Program-made: the position numbers and the translations under genes
Assembly (NCBI GenBank): GCA_965153455.1
Contig: OZ234494.1
Coordinates: 26,713,354-26,777,353, forward strand
Origin: Sphagnum compactum
Lineage: Eukaryota; Bryophyta; Sphagnopsida; Sphagnales
Reading direction: 5' to 3'
DNA length: 64,000 nucleotides
Notes under the pieces: generated by a model
What the model was told of the DNA's origin: nothing
The model's input: only the letters and a program-made list of their open reading frames with translations
The model's database searches: none
Shown: one piece after another, positions 1 to 13,900 of the stretch
Layout of the letters: every line of letters begins with the position of its first letter
Position numbering within the stretch: position 1 is the stretch's first letter

Positions 1-3000
1 GATGTCATATGAGCAAACTTTTATGCCAAATTTGCAATAGTTTCCACCTAAGTTCAACATTTTCATGTTGAATATTCATTTACTCTTTGACTTTTCTTCA
101 CCAATTGAAAAGGAAATTTTGAATGAATACAATTAGGATAACACATGTTACAAGTGTAACTAGTGCTTTTGTTATTTGTTTTCTGATTTTAAATGACTTG
201 AAGTGCTTAAAAAATGACATGATCATGAATAACAAGTATTTACACCTTTGCATAATGGTATAATTTATTGTTTTTGGTCATGTGTATTTTTGGTCATTGT
301 AAAAATCATGGATTTTTTAATCCATACTCCTTTCCAATCTATCGCATCATTGAAGCAAACTCCTTTTACATCAATTAAATAGGCAAGTGTGGTTTTTTTT
401 ATAATCTTGTTTGCATTTGAATATCTATGGAGACAATATCATGACCAATAATCAATTATTCCGCCAAAATACATGTGTCCACAGAATTGATTAAAATGGT
501 AATACAGTAACAAAATGTTTCATAATATAATGAAAATGAATAATGATCATAAGTCAAAGTACTTCTATATAACACAACAAATTTTAATTTCATTAACAAT
601 TCAAATTTATAGTAATTGAACATAATATATGTGCATGTGCACTAGTTTTTTATCAATTGAACATTATATGGGAATTGAACCTATTCTTATGTTTAATTAT
701 TAAGTTCCAAGGTATGCACACCATTTATGACTTGCACTAGTTATTTAAAAAACATAGCACACATATGGGGAAGTTTAATGTTGTTCATATTGGTCATACA
801 TGGATATTTGGTGATATCCACAGAAGATTGATGAAACCTAAAATATTTTCATGAGCATATAGCTTAATGGTTTGAACTCATGACAATATTGCAAGACATT
901 GCATATGGCTTGTTTGATTCACTATTATATCATACTAAACATTACCAAATTATAATTATCAATTGTGTTAGAAAGTCTCTTTTTATCAAAAAGGAAGTAG
1001 TTGTAAAAGTGAGAAGACATTTAATCACAATTGTTATTATGTGCCACATCAAATTACCAACCCAATTACATTGGTTTAAAAAATGTTTATTTCAACAAAA
1101 ATGAACCAAGTACTAAACCAAAAGCTAGAAAGACCATCAATTACACAAATAAGAAATGCAAGAAATATAATAGTTGGAAAAAAACTTTATGCTCAAATTG
1201 AGTATGATTGAGTGTTGGTCCCATTAATTCATCTAGAAAAGTCTTGCAAACACATTTTAAAGGTTTGTCAACCCAATAGGAAATAGGTTTTGCATCATGC
1301 AAAAGCATTCAGCATAACAAGGTTGTGTTTAAGCATAAAATATTCATGAAAAAAGTTTGATGTGGTTTTGATGGGAAAAAAATTGCATCATAATTTTTAT
1401 TTTGCAACTTATTTCAATTTTGGCAATAAAGGTAAATGTGAAGTGTCTAAAAGTCCATGTGAAAATGCCCTATTTTGGCCAAACATAGTATAGTATTCAT
1501 GGCCAATGAACATGGAGTGTACACATAATGCATGAAAATTCACATAGATAAAACTAAAAATTGCTCCAAAATCACTAGAGAAAAGACAAGATTTTTTTAC
1601 TAGTCTTTGTAATTACTTTCCAATCACAAGGGACTCACATATGTGATTAAAATCCCTTTAGTCACATAAGACAATTCACATATGACATTAGCCACAAATC
1701 ATAAGGGGTATTGGATGAAAGAAAAAATCAACAATATACAAGTTCATTAGAATTCAAATAAATCAATATCAAATATCAAATTTCATATTCAACTTTCAAT
1801 ATTAATTATCCATTTTTAGTTTCAAATATTTTTTTTCAATTCAAATAACATTTTTTAGTTTTTAAAACTCAAATATCAATTTTCATATTCAAGTAACAAT
1901 TTTTAGATTGAAATATTAATTTTTACATGTCAATATCTTAACAATTGATGAAATGCTTAAAAGGCTTTCCAAACCTACAATCCTTTTCTAATTTTTAGTT
2001 CAAATGAGATAAACTAATGCAAATTGCATTTATCCTTTTTTTAAAAATGATGGATCTTGGATGGTTAGTTTATTATTTTGAAGTTTGAAATCTCTTTAAA
2101 TTTTAAATGAATTTTCATCTACGTCTTTTGATTTTTTACTTTTTGTGTTTTCATTTTCAATATTCACCACTTGGTGACCATTGGGTAGTAATTAAATTTT
2201 TTTCGTCCATTTTTTTTATGCTTATGTGATCTATAATATTTAATTTGACCAAGTCATCTTTTCTGATGCAATTTTTGTGGCCACTTTCAATAATGTTTTG
2301 CAATTAATTTGTTGACCACCAAGTTGAATATACATGTTCAAAACTTGTTTGAATTGTCCAAATTGCTTATTATCACTTTCAAACTTTTCTAATAGAAAAG
2401 TCTGGAGTTAGTTAAATACATATTAAAACGGGGTTCAAAAGCTTCAAATTTAATTTGCAAAATTTGAGCAATTAAAAAATAAGTATGCAAAATACATCTT
2501 GTGTTGAGCATTTTTATAATAGTAACCCAATGGTTTTCAAATTTCCAGCAATTTTGACAAATATCAATAAAATTTTCTCTTTTTTTTCAGCTACACCTTA
2601 TGCAAATTATTTTGTGCTGAACATCAGTCATAGGTACGGCATTTTAAAAAAAAAATCTGCCTAGAGTGATCCCATCATTTACTCGGACAAAATAAAATAA
2701 TCTTCTTTGCCCAAAGATCCATGGTTGGGGGGCAACTCCAAGTTGAATTTGTAGTTCCTTGTGGAACCATGTGATATTGATATATCCGAAAGCCCATTGG
2801 TTGGCCTCTTTGGACACATTTCAAAACGCGGTTGGAAAAAAGAAAAACCTGTAAAAAGTTACTGATCCGAAACTGAAAAAATTCTCAGGCAAGGAACCGA
2901 AAATTGGCCACGTTTTTCAATGCCGTGCAAAAGCCAATGTAGGCAACTGCATCTTTAACATTTTTTGACTTCCGAAGAACTCATGTGTGCCCAGGATTGA

Positions 3001-3149
3001 CTGGAATATCAGTATCAAGTACAGAAAAAACCCAAAAAAATCTGGACTCGTTCAAGAAAGTTCTCACCAGAATATTTCACACATCCCACATGTTATTTGC
3101 TCTCATACGTTCTTTGGATTAAAGATGGACTCGTTCTTTTGGAAACATA

Positions 3150-3185
<36 letters not shown>

Positions 3186-4410
3186 TGTGTGTGTGGAAAC
3201 GCGAGGTAGCCTGCATGAAGTTCTTAGACACACATCCGTTGTTCAAGGCCTCAAATGCTAACCCTAAACCACATCTATGGGGTTAAAATCCTTATACATT
3301 AAGGGTCGTGAATTGGGACTTTTCTAAAGTACTTAACAAACCTAATTAACTAAAAACATGTCGTGATTTTATTTCAATTTTTTGAGGCTCAAGTGGTGAT
3401 CAACCATAAGTATATTTAGCCAAATTTGGTGATGTTCCAAATATGAAACTAGAAAATCTTATGAAAGCACCCTTTGATATTGCAAGCGATTGTGGTGATT
3501 TTATAATGTGTTTTTGGGCCTTTTTTTTTTCCCAAAAAAAGGGTATTTTGAGACAAAAAATTCCTTTATCAAAATAACCTCTTGTAAAATGGCTAAAACT
3601 CACCACCAAAAAACTCGTTAATAACATGTGCACAATTGTGAATTTTGTTTTCCAAATTACATTTAACCATTGATATAGCAATATGCACAATAAACTCAAG
3701 ATTCATATACTACACCGATTTTGGTATATGTTATCCCACTTTGTACAACCGTAAACAATACCAAAATTGGTGTAGAGAATTACTTTGCACTTCCTCTCTA
3801 ACAATGGTTATAAGTCATAGGTGTAGATCATCCCAATGTCATTTGATCCTGAACTTTTGAAATATTATCCCTCCCTCTTACTGAAACCAAATCTACAACT
3901 CAAACATATTGATTTTGTCAGAGATCTACAACCATTTGACATTTAACTCCGAATCTACATCGGACCATTTTAGTACAATAACACTACTGAACCACCTCAA
4001 ATTCTATTATAAATTGAACTCACAAAATGATTCATTCAGGTGTGTGAGAGTGTTTGTCTTGTTTGGGCCACAGTTCATTGGCTGCATCACAAAAAATATT
4101 TACTAAAAGACACAACAAACTCTTTGTGTGCACACACAGAGAGATTCAATACCAAACATAGTAAGTTTGACATTTGACAATCTAACAATCTCCACTTGTT
4201 GCAAAATTACATAAATTTTTTATCCATAAAAAAAAAGGTCAAGCCTTATGTATACATTTCTAACAAATTCTTTGCCTGTCTGTAGCCTGTAGTATGTAAA
4301 TGACTCATGAGAAGCTAGCTGGGTTTAGTATAATTGAGTGCAGAGCAGTTGACGTGGGTTTCATGTTTGGTGGTTAGAAATTATAAGAACAAAATAATTT
4401 ATGCGAGTTG
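1..4410. other. AT-rich intergenic DNA, no gene seen
   Basis: Very AT-rich sequence with few CpG. Open frames are short (under about 100 codons), lack recognisable motifs and overlap on both strands. Positions 1740-1930 are low-complexity (recurring TCAAATAT-like words). A (GT)n run lies at 3154-3182. I see no RNA gene or promoter that I could support. Confidence 0.6.
3154..3182. repeat. (TG)n microsatellite
   Basis: About 14 uninterrupted TG units, followed by a T run and a second shorter GTGTGTG tract up to 3196. Simple sequence repeat in intergenic DNA. Confidence 0.95.
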
Positions 4411-4804
4411 TTTTCATTGACAACATGGTCTGCATTCAAATGGCCAGTTTTCAACTGTCAGTCTGTTAACTGCTGATTATGTCCAGCTGATTCTCCTGTT
4501 GTTATTCCCTGTCTGTGTACACATTTGCAGCAGATGCTGTAGATGATTGTGGTTGTTGGGTGTTCGTCTGTGCAGTGTAGAGGAATTGCACGTTCCTGAG
4601 AGAAACGTTTTCATTGACAACATGGTTTGCATTCAAATGGCCAGTTTTCAATTGTCAGTCTGTTAACTGCTGATTATGTCCAGCTGATTCTCCTGTTGTT
4701 ATTCCCTGTCTGTGTACGCATTTGCAGCAGATGCTGTAGATGATAGTGGTTGTTGGGTGTTAGTCTGTGCAGTGTAGAGGAATTGCACGTTCCTGAGAGA
4801 AACG
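4411..4804. repeat. Tandem duplication, 2 x 197 bp
   Basis: The block beginning TTTTCATTGACAACATGG at 4411 is repeated almost without change from 4608. Only a handful of substitutions are visible by eye (for example acacattt/acgcattt and gattgtgg/gatagtgg). The high identity implies a recent duplication. No coding content is recognised. Confidence 0.9.
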
Positions 4805-7250
4805 TGCTACAGATCAAGCATCGGGTAATTATCTTAAAAAAGGCGGCTTTCCTATTGGGTACCTTCAACTAGGGAAGTTTGACTTACCTCTTGTGACTTC
4901 AGATGCTTCAAATTTGCAATCCAGCTTTGTAAGACTTGCATTATGTGGTAGAATAAGGCCCCATTAAGGGGATGTTGTTGCCAGAATAAGGGGGCCAGTG
5001 TGAACCAAAGTTGAGCACGGGCCCAATTTTGGTAACATTGTCCTTGAGGGCCTTATTGGGCATAAAATTTCTTGTCGAATTTGTTTAAAAAACAAATTCT
5101 TTTCTGATCCGTGATCTGTTCCCATTGGGTATGAAACTTTTTTTAAAAACAAGAGTTCTTTCACTTTGTGACAGAGAATTACTATTACTCTTTATAACGT
5201 GCCGTGCCGTGCCCTGCCACAACACTAGAAACACAACTACAGGGATCATGCTTTAGGAAACCCTACCTGCACCTTCACAATGATGCCTGAGAATGTCATA
5301 CAAATGGAAACCAACTGCACCACACTGGTCGACAGCAGCGAAAGCTCCCAAAGCTGATGCTGCAGCTACTCAATATATTGAAAGCCACACTCTAACTGGT
5401 TGGATAAAGGATAAATGTACCTTGCAACAAAAAAATAATTCAATGGCAGGAATGTTAAAAGCTTGGCCTAGGTATGTTGGAATTTGGTAAATCGTGCGAG
5501 GTTTTTTGTGCTGTGGGTCATGCCAGGAAGGATTGATGCGCAGGCGAGCTTTCTGCCTCATAAATTGGCAGGTGTAGATTAACAAGATATAATAAAAATA
5601 TTATTACCAGCAAGCCTTTTGTCGGTTTGGTGCAGTATTATATGTAAGATCAACACAACAGCTACAGAAAGTCGTTCCGAGTTTAGTTTAGTTTAGTTAA
5701 GTTTTTTTTTTTTTTTGGGTTGTTTCCCGCCGGATTGATGTCAAAGGTTCCAGAATATTTTTCCCAGTATCAGAGCGACAGTACTACCGATTGACAGAGC
5801 TCTGAGGTGAGTGTGAACACAGGTGGCTGGAAAAAAATAATGGGAAGCTTTTACTCTGTCATCATAGAATTTGTGATCACAACAACCGAATGGAAAGACA
5901 TTGTCCTAAGTGATGGTGGTGGTGGTCGTCGTCGTTGTGGAATTTCAACGTGATCAAAGGTCGTTCAACATAGGAGATTAATAATGGATTGGATTATCTA
6001 TCCGAGGCGTTAAAATCCTCCTAACTCCTCCTCGTCGATCGCGGGGGACTACGAGTACTGCTCTCAGATCATGACCTGAAGGCAGCCGCTAATTAAGTGA
6101 TCTAATCCTCAAAGAAAGGATTAAGACACTAGGTATACTTCACAAGGAAATTGAAAGGAAGAAGTTCTGAAAAGACTAGCAAGTTTTGGGTACGGAGAGC
6201 GGGACAGAGTTTTGAACTCTTGGCTTTTGGTTTTCAGTCCTATTTCACGATCTTCATGATCTTAAGTATCAGCTCTAGTACCGATAAAAATTGGCCCTGT
6301 GTGGAGCAGCAGCAGCTGTGGCCGGCAAACCATGGCCTCCGGAACTAGCCACCTAGATAGTTACAGTAACTTCTGCTGCATGATCTTTGATAGGGTTCGA
6401 CCGTTGGTCGAACATGCCGAGATGTGATGGCAGGAATCCCGGCAGGAAAGCTCATGGGTGGTCCAGTACTTGCCAGGGCAAACAGGCTCATGTGGTTTCT
6501 CCACTGATGATCTGGAGCTTCCTTCTCAAGTCTCGACAATGGTCTGGCATGGAGCTGCAGCAAATTATTAAGCCTTTACTTTTATACTAGTTGCAGGTCA
6601 ACCTGCGGCCGGTGGCAAACATGTTGCCGGGGATTGATCATACTTACAGGCGCCTTCATCGCTGCATACATCCTCGCGGAGCCAGACTACAAGAGAAATA
6701 GTACTGCAAATTAGAGAAATCAGCTTGTAAAAGAAGTCAAACTCGCAATTTGGGCAGCTCACGTGCAAGAACAAAATCAGCAAAAACGCTGCAAAAACGT
6801 TTAACCGTGAAAGTGAATATTGTCTGTACACTGCAAGTTCATTAGCATCTTCGCATTTCATAGCCGTGGACGGTGGTGTCCTCCTAGATAGCTAGTTCGT
6901 GAAATTTCCCCGACAATCCTAATTATCATGGACTACAGTAGTAGTACAGTACTCTTGGTTCCCTCAGCACCCAGAAAGCTGCAGGCCTCTCCCTAGACCC
7001 CGAAAAACTCTCGGCCAGCTCCACACTAGTACTAGTCGAGAAAACCAACCGGCCTGCAAGAATCAACTAGTTGACATTGCACCAGCTTCACTTATTTATA
7101 TTTCCTGGTGGTTTCAACCCAATCCTCCTTGCACTTAGAGTAGGACACAGCATGAGATGCCGTGACGCAGCTAATTTAGCCGGAGAATCTGCAATATAGA
7201 AGCTGCATCTACCTGTTGCTGCGACTTCTATAGGTCAACTTTCAGTTAGT
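4805..7250. other. Intergenic DNA of more balanced base composition, no gene recognised
   Basis: GC content is higher than in the surrounding DNA, especially 5.9-7.2 kb, but no frame shows a domain I recognise and no convincing exon chain appears. A GGTGGTGGTGG/TCGTCGTCG tract lies near 5925. A short inverted repeat GTTCGACC-GTT-GGTCGAAC lies near 6396. It could be remnant genic or transposon DNA. Confidence 0.4.
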
Positions 7251-7251
7251 A

Positions 7252-7855
7252 CCAAAGTCAATTCTTGATCATCATCAGCCTTCGCAACTTCCTGCAGCAG
7301 CACCTGGAAGCAATATAATTATGCGAATACTTACAAATGATCTTGAAAGATTTATTAGCATCCAAAAGCTCAAGAATCAGCAGCAGCATCTGAAAGGGTT
7401 TAGGGTTTACATGCTGCAGCTTGGAACAAGACAATCTTGAGAGTTGGAAAAGGAAGACTGTCTAATTTGTGCCCAAAGTCAATCCTTGATCATCATGAGC
7501 CTTAGCAACTTCCTGCAGCAGTACCTGGAGCAATATAATTATGCGAATACTTACAAATGATCTTGAAAATTTAGCATCCGAAAGCTCAAGAATCAGCAGC
7601 AGCATCTGAAACGGTTTAGGGTTTATATGCTGCAGCTTGGAACAAGACAATCTTGAGAGTTGGAAAAGGAAGACTGTCTAATTTGTGCCAAAGTCAATTC
7701 TTGATCATCATGAATCTTAGCAACTTCCTGCAGCAGCACCTGGAGCAATATAATTATGCGATAACTTACAAATGATCTTGAAAATTTAGCTTCCAAAAGC
7801 TCAAGAATCAGCAACAGCATCTGAAAGAGTTTAGGGTTTAGGTTTTATATGCAAA
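7252..7855. repeat. Tandem repeat, about 2.8 copies of 215-221 bp
   Basis: The word GTCAAT(T/C)CTTGATCATCAT recurs at 7257, 7478 and 7693. Each unit carries the same order of elements: CCTGCAGCAGCACCTGG, ATATAATTATGCGA, a CAGCAGCAGCATCTGAAA tract and a TTTAGGGTTTA word. On the minus strand each unit holds a matching open stretch (LLLILEL..AKFSRSF, then VLLQEVAK.HDDQ) split by a putative GTAAGT...CCAG segment of only about 33 nt. It therefore looks like repeated exon-like material. I do not recognise the protein. Confidence 0.8.
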
Positions 7856-10394
7856 ATCATGCCTCAAGTATGACAGTAAAATATTTATGTATTGGCGCTT
7901 GCCAGTGTATACAGATTCTACAGTGGTGAACCAGCTCCTGCACAGGACTAGATGAGAAAATCCATCTCAAACCTGGAGCTCTTGATGCTCTAGCTCCCCT
8001 AAGCATCTCTAGATTAATTTTTTCTAGGCTTTTGCAGATTAAAACTTAACCCCTGGAAAATAAAAAGCTTCATTCTGGTGCACTTCTCACAATTGCCACC
8101 CCGCAAGTCTGGTCAAATGTAATTGAAAAGGGCAGCTCATCAAAACGGAGCTAAAATTGGAGAAGTCTACATAGCCAAATAAAACATTGTGATAGCTCAA
8201 AGAGTTTAATGTTTTAAGGATTCAAGAACCTATTGGGAAGAAACACATGATTTCGGTCAGGTACATGTAACCACTAGATTTTTAGTTTTCATCAGAGTAA
8301 CACCAAAGTGGCATAAGGGTCTTGCTAGTTGCTAGGTCTGTATGGAATATGTACTACTAACAGTTATGTTCTGTGTCCAGTTCTTCACCAGTTTCAGACC
8401 CTACAGATCGGTTATGAATAACCTACCCTTGCCTTAGACCCTTGTTGATAATCAGCCATTTTCTCAATAACCAAACAACACTGGTTCACCCGAAGTCATT
8501 TGTATTGCAAATGTTGTGATTCTTCTTTTGCAACTTGCTTGCATTTTTTGGTTAGTAGTGTACAGTACTCTGCTTGCTTGCAGGAAGGCTAGATTGGTAC
8601 ACCTTCTCTTGTGGAACTTAGTAGTGTGGGCTAGATTGAATTAGCAATCATCAGCCACATGAATTAGGGATCAATCAATGGTGGGTGAATCGATGGTACG
8701 AACATTTTTTTATTTTTTTTGGCTGTCTTGAGAACACTCAGGAGAATGCCATCATGGATGAACCATAATAAAGGATGAAAAAATGAATGAAATCTTCAAC
8801 TCAAGAAATCTGTCAAAATGAACCCTAGTCAAAAGGATGAAAAATGGATGAAATCCAAAATTCAAGACATGCCCTCATAGATGAAACCCCAATTGGATGA
8901 AAAAGGATGGAAACTGAAACAGTTCAATCTGCTAGTGATACATATATACTCCCAACATAATTGCATGAGATTGTTTTGGGAAACACCATTCTTTTTTTCT
9001 CTGTATTTGGAATCCAAAAAAAACATATACACCGTTTTCGATGACCTTGCTCAATGTCCCAATTTCTAGAAGAACGTTAAAGATGTGTTTCTGGAGGCCA
9101 GCTAGTTCTTGATTCCAAGAGACCTTTGAAGGAGATGAAGGTTGAAGTAGAAGCATGGAGATTTTGTGACATTATTTCATCTCAATTTGGGAGTCATGGC
9201 ATCTCATCTCAAGTGGAACCCTAAAATCGACCTCGCCTTGAACCTAAAACCGACAAGCCTCATAAAGGACTCAACCCTTAGAACATAGATGTTTTAATTT
9301 TTAAGACTATTCTCTTTAAACCAGAAATCAAAGGTTCTTCAGTTTTAGAAAAACTATAAACCTAGACTCAATGGTGCCCCTAAAAACCAAACAAAAGCCA
9401 ACATTGGTTCAAACTTCAGTTACAAGCTTGGTAAGCTAGCACCACCTAGGGACCCAAAATGGATGTTAGTTGTTACCCATAAGCCCTTCAATTTTCTCAA
9501 AAAACTTGTATTGTATTCCCTCATAGAACTCTATCAGATCAAAAGGGTTTTGTGACATGTATGTTTTCATTTTCATTCCAAGAGTTAGTTTACAATACAA
9601 CTACCCTTCTGTATTGACTTCTAGTCTCCCAGCAAGCTGTAGTTGGGACACATCCAATTTGGTGTGAAATTTAAAGTTCTAAAAATGGTCTTTGAAGTGC
9701 AAAAAGATTAAACCAACATATATATTTTTAGCTTTAAAACAAAAATTGGTTTTTTATCTTTAAATTTTACATTTTCACCTCCTTCACTTCCATAAACCAT
9801 ATTTTGTTCATTTAAAAACCAATTCCAGTGATTTTTGTGATATTAAATGCACCAAAAAAAGGGCTACAAAATCATTTGAATGTTCAATGGCTATTGACCA
9901 ATGTGGAAAAATTTATAAAACTTTATTTACAAAGGTTTTTCACATACTTGTTTACTTATCATATTAAAATTACAAAATATTCTTCTTTGTACAAACACAT
10001 TTTAAACTTTTTATCCCATATTTTTTACCCAAAAAGGAATTCCACTAGATTATATAAAGACAACTTTGTCACTCTTAATAACAACATTGTACTTTATGTC
10101 TAATATGCAATAGAACATGGATTTTTGTTATTTAAATAATTATAATAAAGAAAAGTCATCTCAATGTAGTTTTATTTTCTACATGTCATTTTAGTAGAGA
10201 AAATTATGTGGCTATTCGGTTCTCCCCTCCTCAAGGAGGAAAAAATCAAATGGTTGCTTTTGTTTCTTTTACATTAGATTTAGGTCTCCTCTTCTAAAAA
10301 AGAAGAATTTCTTAAGGAAGAAGAAAATTAGGTTAAGCACCCAAATTTCCTTACTACCTAGGCAGAATAAAAAAAGTTTCAACCTAGATTGTGT
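7856..10394. other. Intergenic DNA, no gene seen
   Basis: Mixed AT-rich DNA with short open frames only. It contains a degenerate GGATGAAA-rich tandem array (8754-8925, separate entry). TTTAGGGTTTAGG, two plant-telomere-like units, occurs just upstream at 7830. Nothing else could be supported. Confidence 0.5.
8754..8925. repeat. Degenerate tandem repeat, about 62-bp unit
   Basis: Three diverged units beginning ATGAACC/ATGAAAC at about 8757, 8818 and 8880. Each contains AAAGGATGAAAAA(A/T)GGATGAAAT followed by a TTCAAG word. Non-coding minisatellite-like array. Confidence 0.65.
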
Positions 10395-10399
10395 TTTTT

Positions 10400-10985
10400 T
10401 TGCTTGGAGATGTTGGTGGCCACTGAGTCATTCCATGCTAAATTGCAAGGGAGGACTTGGTGGCCACTAGATCATTTTACATTGGATTGTGAGAGATGAC
10501 TTAGTGGCCACTAGGTTTCCAAACGGGAAAAAAAAAAACCTTTTGCTTGGAGACCTGATGACCACTAGATCGTTCAATGTTAAACAACAAGGGACGATTT
10601 GGTAGCCACCACGTTTCCAAGCGAACGTTAAAATTAAAAAAAAACCTTTTGCTTGGAGACTTGGTGGCCATCAAATTGTTCGACGTTGGATTTCGAAGGA
10701 TGATTTGGTGGCCACCAGATTGTTTGACCTGGATTGCGAGGGATGATTTGGTGGCCGCCAGATTTTTTGACCTAGATTGCGGGGGATGATTTGGTGGTCA
10801 CTAAGTTACCAAGTTAAGAAAAAAACAAAAACAATAATGACCTCGTGGCCACTAGGTCGTGCCTCACAATCTAGCATCCAACGACCCGGTGGCCACTCGG
10901 TGGTCTTGATTTTAGACTATAAGGGGGACCTAAAGTGCTTTCCATCCTAGATTGCCAAGGACCACTTGGTGGATCACTTGGAAAA
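10400..10985. repeat. 44-bp minisatellite with GGTGGCCACTAG core
   Basis: The core GGTGGCCAC(T/C)A recurs at about 10415, 10459, 10503, 10556, 10600, 10663, 10706, 10750 and 10793, a period of 43-44 bp. Two A-rich insertions carry CCTTTTGCTTGGAGA. Diverged, partly inverted copies continue to about 10985. The last units give the periodic frame 10577-10789 on the plus strand, which is a by-product of the repeat and not a gene. Confidence 0.85.
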
Positions 10986-13900
10986 CTTAATTTAACACTC
11001 AAATTTTTTTGACGTTTAAAAAAAACACTTTGAAAATTTGTTTTTCATTCCATTATTTTTGTACGTTTCATTATTTTTTCTGAAATAGTTGATCATGAAA
11101 TGAACATTAAGTTTGGTTTGAAAAAAATTAGATGATGCAAAGGAAAGGAAAGGAATTTACTTCTTTGAATGCAAATTGAACATTTGATAATTTGTTGTGA
11201 AATTGTAGAAGGCAAGTTCGAGTAACTTTGTCAACAACCTTTGTTAAAATTGTGTAATGTTGTGCCTTCAAATATCAATCTCCTTTTGTTGTTGTTGTCA
11301 CATTCTTGATTAAAACCATTACATAATGACCTTTGTTGTAGACCTCAAGAAGTTGTTCACATTTTGTTTTGAAATTGTTACCAAGGAGAAAAACATTTTG
11401 GTCAAGTTCACCTTCTCCACCTGCAATCAACAATTACTGTTCACCTTTGTTATCCCTTACACCATTGACAATGATAACAATGGTAGTAAACCTCCAACTC
11501 TAAATAGAACTTCTAAATTCTCTAATGAAATCCACGTGAAAAAAATGGAAATTAACATAGGTTGGAATGCAGGAATTAATGACACAATGGTTATCAATTC
11601 AATTGTGATGACAACATGCATGTCACCTTTCTTAAAACTCTTTTAAACTTTGACTAAAAGCCAAAATTTTCCACCCTCACAAACATGCCTTTCTACAAAT
11701 GTTCATGCAATTTTATATAAGGTGATTTCACCTTCAAAGTGATTGTGGTTAGAGCTGCCCTATCCAGTAATCATAATGCAAATATGCATAGCTTGGATCT
11801 TCCATGCTCATACTTGCAATTAGTTCAAAGGTGCCATACCTATTGAACACATTTACCTCAAATGCAACGTCTTTGATTCTGAAATCCAAATCATCCATTG
11901 TAACATTTAATGTAGTTTCCTTCACTAAAACAACAACCATCGTGTAAAAAAAAGAAAAAAATTATCAAAACAAATTTTACACCAAACAAATGAAATAACT
12001 AGGAGCACCCTTTTCTGCATGTTCATACAATACTCAAGTAGGCGAGGTGAAGTTTTACAAGGTACCCACTCAGAATACCCTCCTCGATCCGAAATAGGTC
12101 ATTCGACGAGTTCGACCAATATGCTATGCTTACACACAAGACTACCCTTCGCTGAAAGCTTCGCAAGGACTACTCAATTTTGATCTGCCCGAAGGGGTTT
12201 ACTATTTGACAAAACTAAAAGTTGTAAAAACATACGACAAAACATACACTTATAGAAACACAAACTTACAAAAAAAGCAAGAAAATAGTCAACAAATGGT
12301 GAAAGCTTAAACTAAACACATTGTTCTTGTTGTGAGAAAAGAAAGACAACAAACATACAATGTTATCTTTATATGGGACAAAAGACCTCTTGTACAACAA
12401 AGCATTATGGGGCCCCCCCACAAGTTGACTCCGAATTAAAAGAGTCATTGTAATATTATCTATGGATGCAAAATCAGTTGCCAAAATCAATGCCTTTTTG
12501 AAGGTAATTAGATGATGTGTGTGTTTAGTGAACTACTTTTTCTTTTTTCTTTCTCCCAAGCATACCTTGTGCTTTGGCTTTGGCTTTGGCACACCCATAA
12601 AACTGAAACTGGGACTGCAAGTAGGTCGGAGACTACTAATAGCACCCCCTACCCACAGTGAACTTTTCGAAGATACCGAGAATGTAGCATGAAGTGCCAT
12701 GGTTTGAGAGATCTCAATGTGCTGAAACAAAACAAACTACCTTCCTTCATACATAGATATGTAATAAAGTAGTTTAATAGCAAACCAAAATTGCTAATGC
12801 CCTAAAGGCTAGTATTGATTAAATTAAAACCTTGTTAATTGATGCTCTAATATAACTTCACACAATTGATAATTATTGATATCACTATGGTATTCAAATC
12901 TCAAAATTTTAGCAATAAGTAAGTTTCCAAAATGGCACACTCACAATTGTAGGACCGACATAGATGTTATATCATGCTCAAAGTTGCCCAAAAAAATATA
13001 TATATATGTTTATGTGGTGCCATTTGAAAAACATGGTGGTCTTCAGAAGTTGTGTGAAATGATTAATATGAGTGTTGAAGAGTTCAATTTAAAAAATTGT
13101 TACATCTAATTTTAGGTTGAAGGTATTTCCAAGTTATAATCTAAACAAAAAAGGAATCACATTTGAAATTTTCATCACAATCAAAAATTTGAAATGGTTT
13201 ATTATATAATTGAAAATTTATTATGGATGAAAATGTGCAATTAATGGTGGTTTACATCTAAATCTAGTATAATAAACCCCCTTTATAATCACACATGTGG
13301 TGACCACTTCTTTTGTGACAATAATGAATTTTGATTTAAATGTGTATTGTCACATTCCATACAAACCCTTACAAGATTGTGACTATAGACAAAAAACTTT
13401 ACAAAACAAATCTTTTATACTAGAATAAAGGTACCAATTATTTAAATTTTTTACATGGGTTATTTTAAGCTCTATCATTATTAGACTTGAAGAAGGTTGT
13501 GATTTCTACCTATTTTAATGTGATGGTTTACATTGAATTTGAGCTCTTTAACTATTAGCTTGTGTATCTTATCAACTAGATTTTATAATTAAAATTTTTT
13601 GCTTTCTTGGCAAGTTTGTATATCTTTTGTTTGTCTACAATAGACAAATTGTTTTTTTTTCTTTTCTCTTCAACTTGATTCATTGTTGTTAATTTGCACA
13701 ATTTGAACACAAAACAACACTAACATTGCCAAAGGGAACTATAATTTACAAAACCCTAATATTTGCCCTAGATTTCCTCCATTAGAGTCACATTTACAAA
13801 GAAAGCTTTACAATTAATTTGCTACTAATGAATGTGATAGTGACTCTAAAAAATGATGTTTCTTACAAAACGGATGATTACCAAAAAATGTGTGACACAA

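Noticed and set aside
2987-3286. 99-codon frame containing a Cys-Val run
   Set aside because: The Cys-Val run is the translated (GT)n microsatellite. No other feature.
6390-6420. GGTTCGACC...GGTCGAAC resembling a tRNA T-arm
   Set aside because: No acceptor, D or anticodon arms can be placed around it. A simple inverted repeat.
7252-10985. Regularly spaced repeats considered as a CRISPR-like array
   Set aside because: Units are contiguous or differ only by mutation, there are no unique equal-length spacers, and the genome is a plant's.
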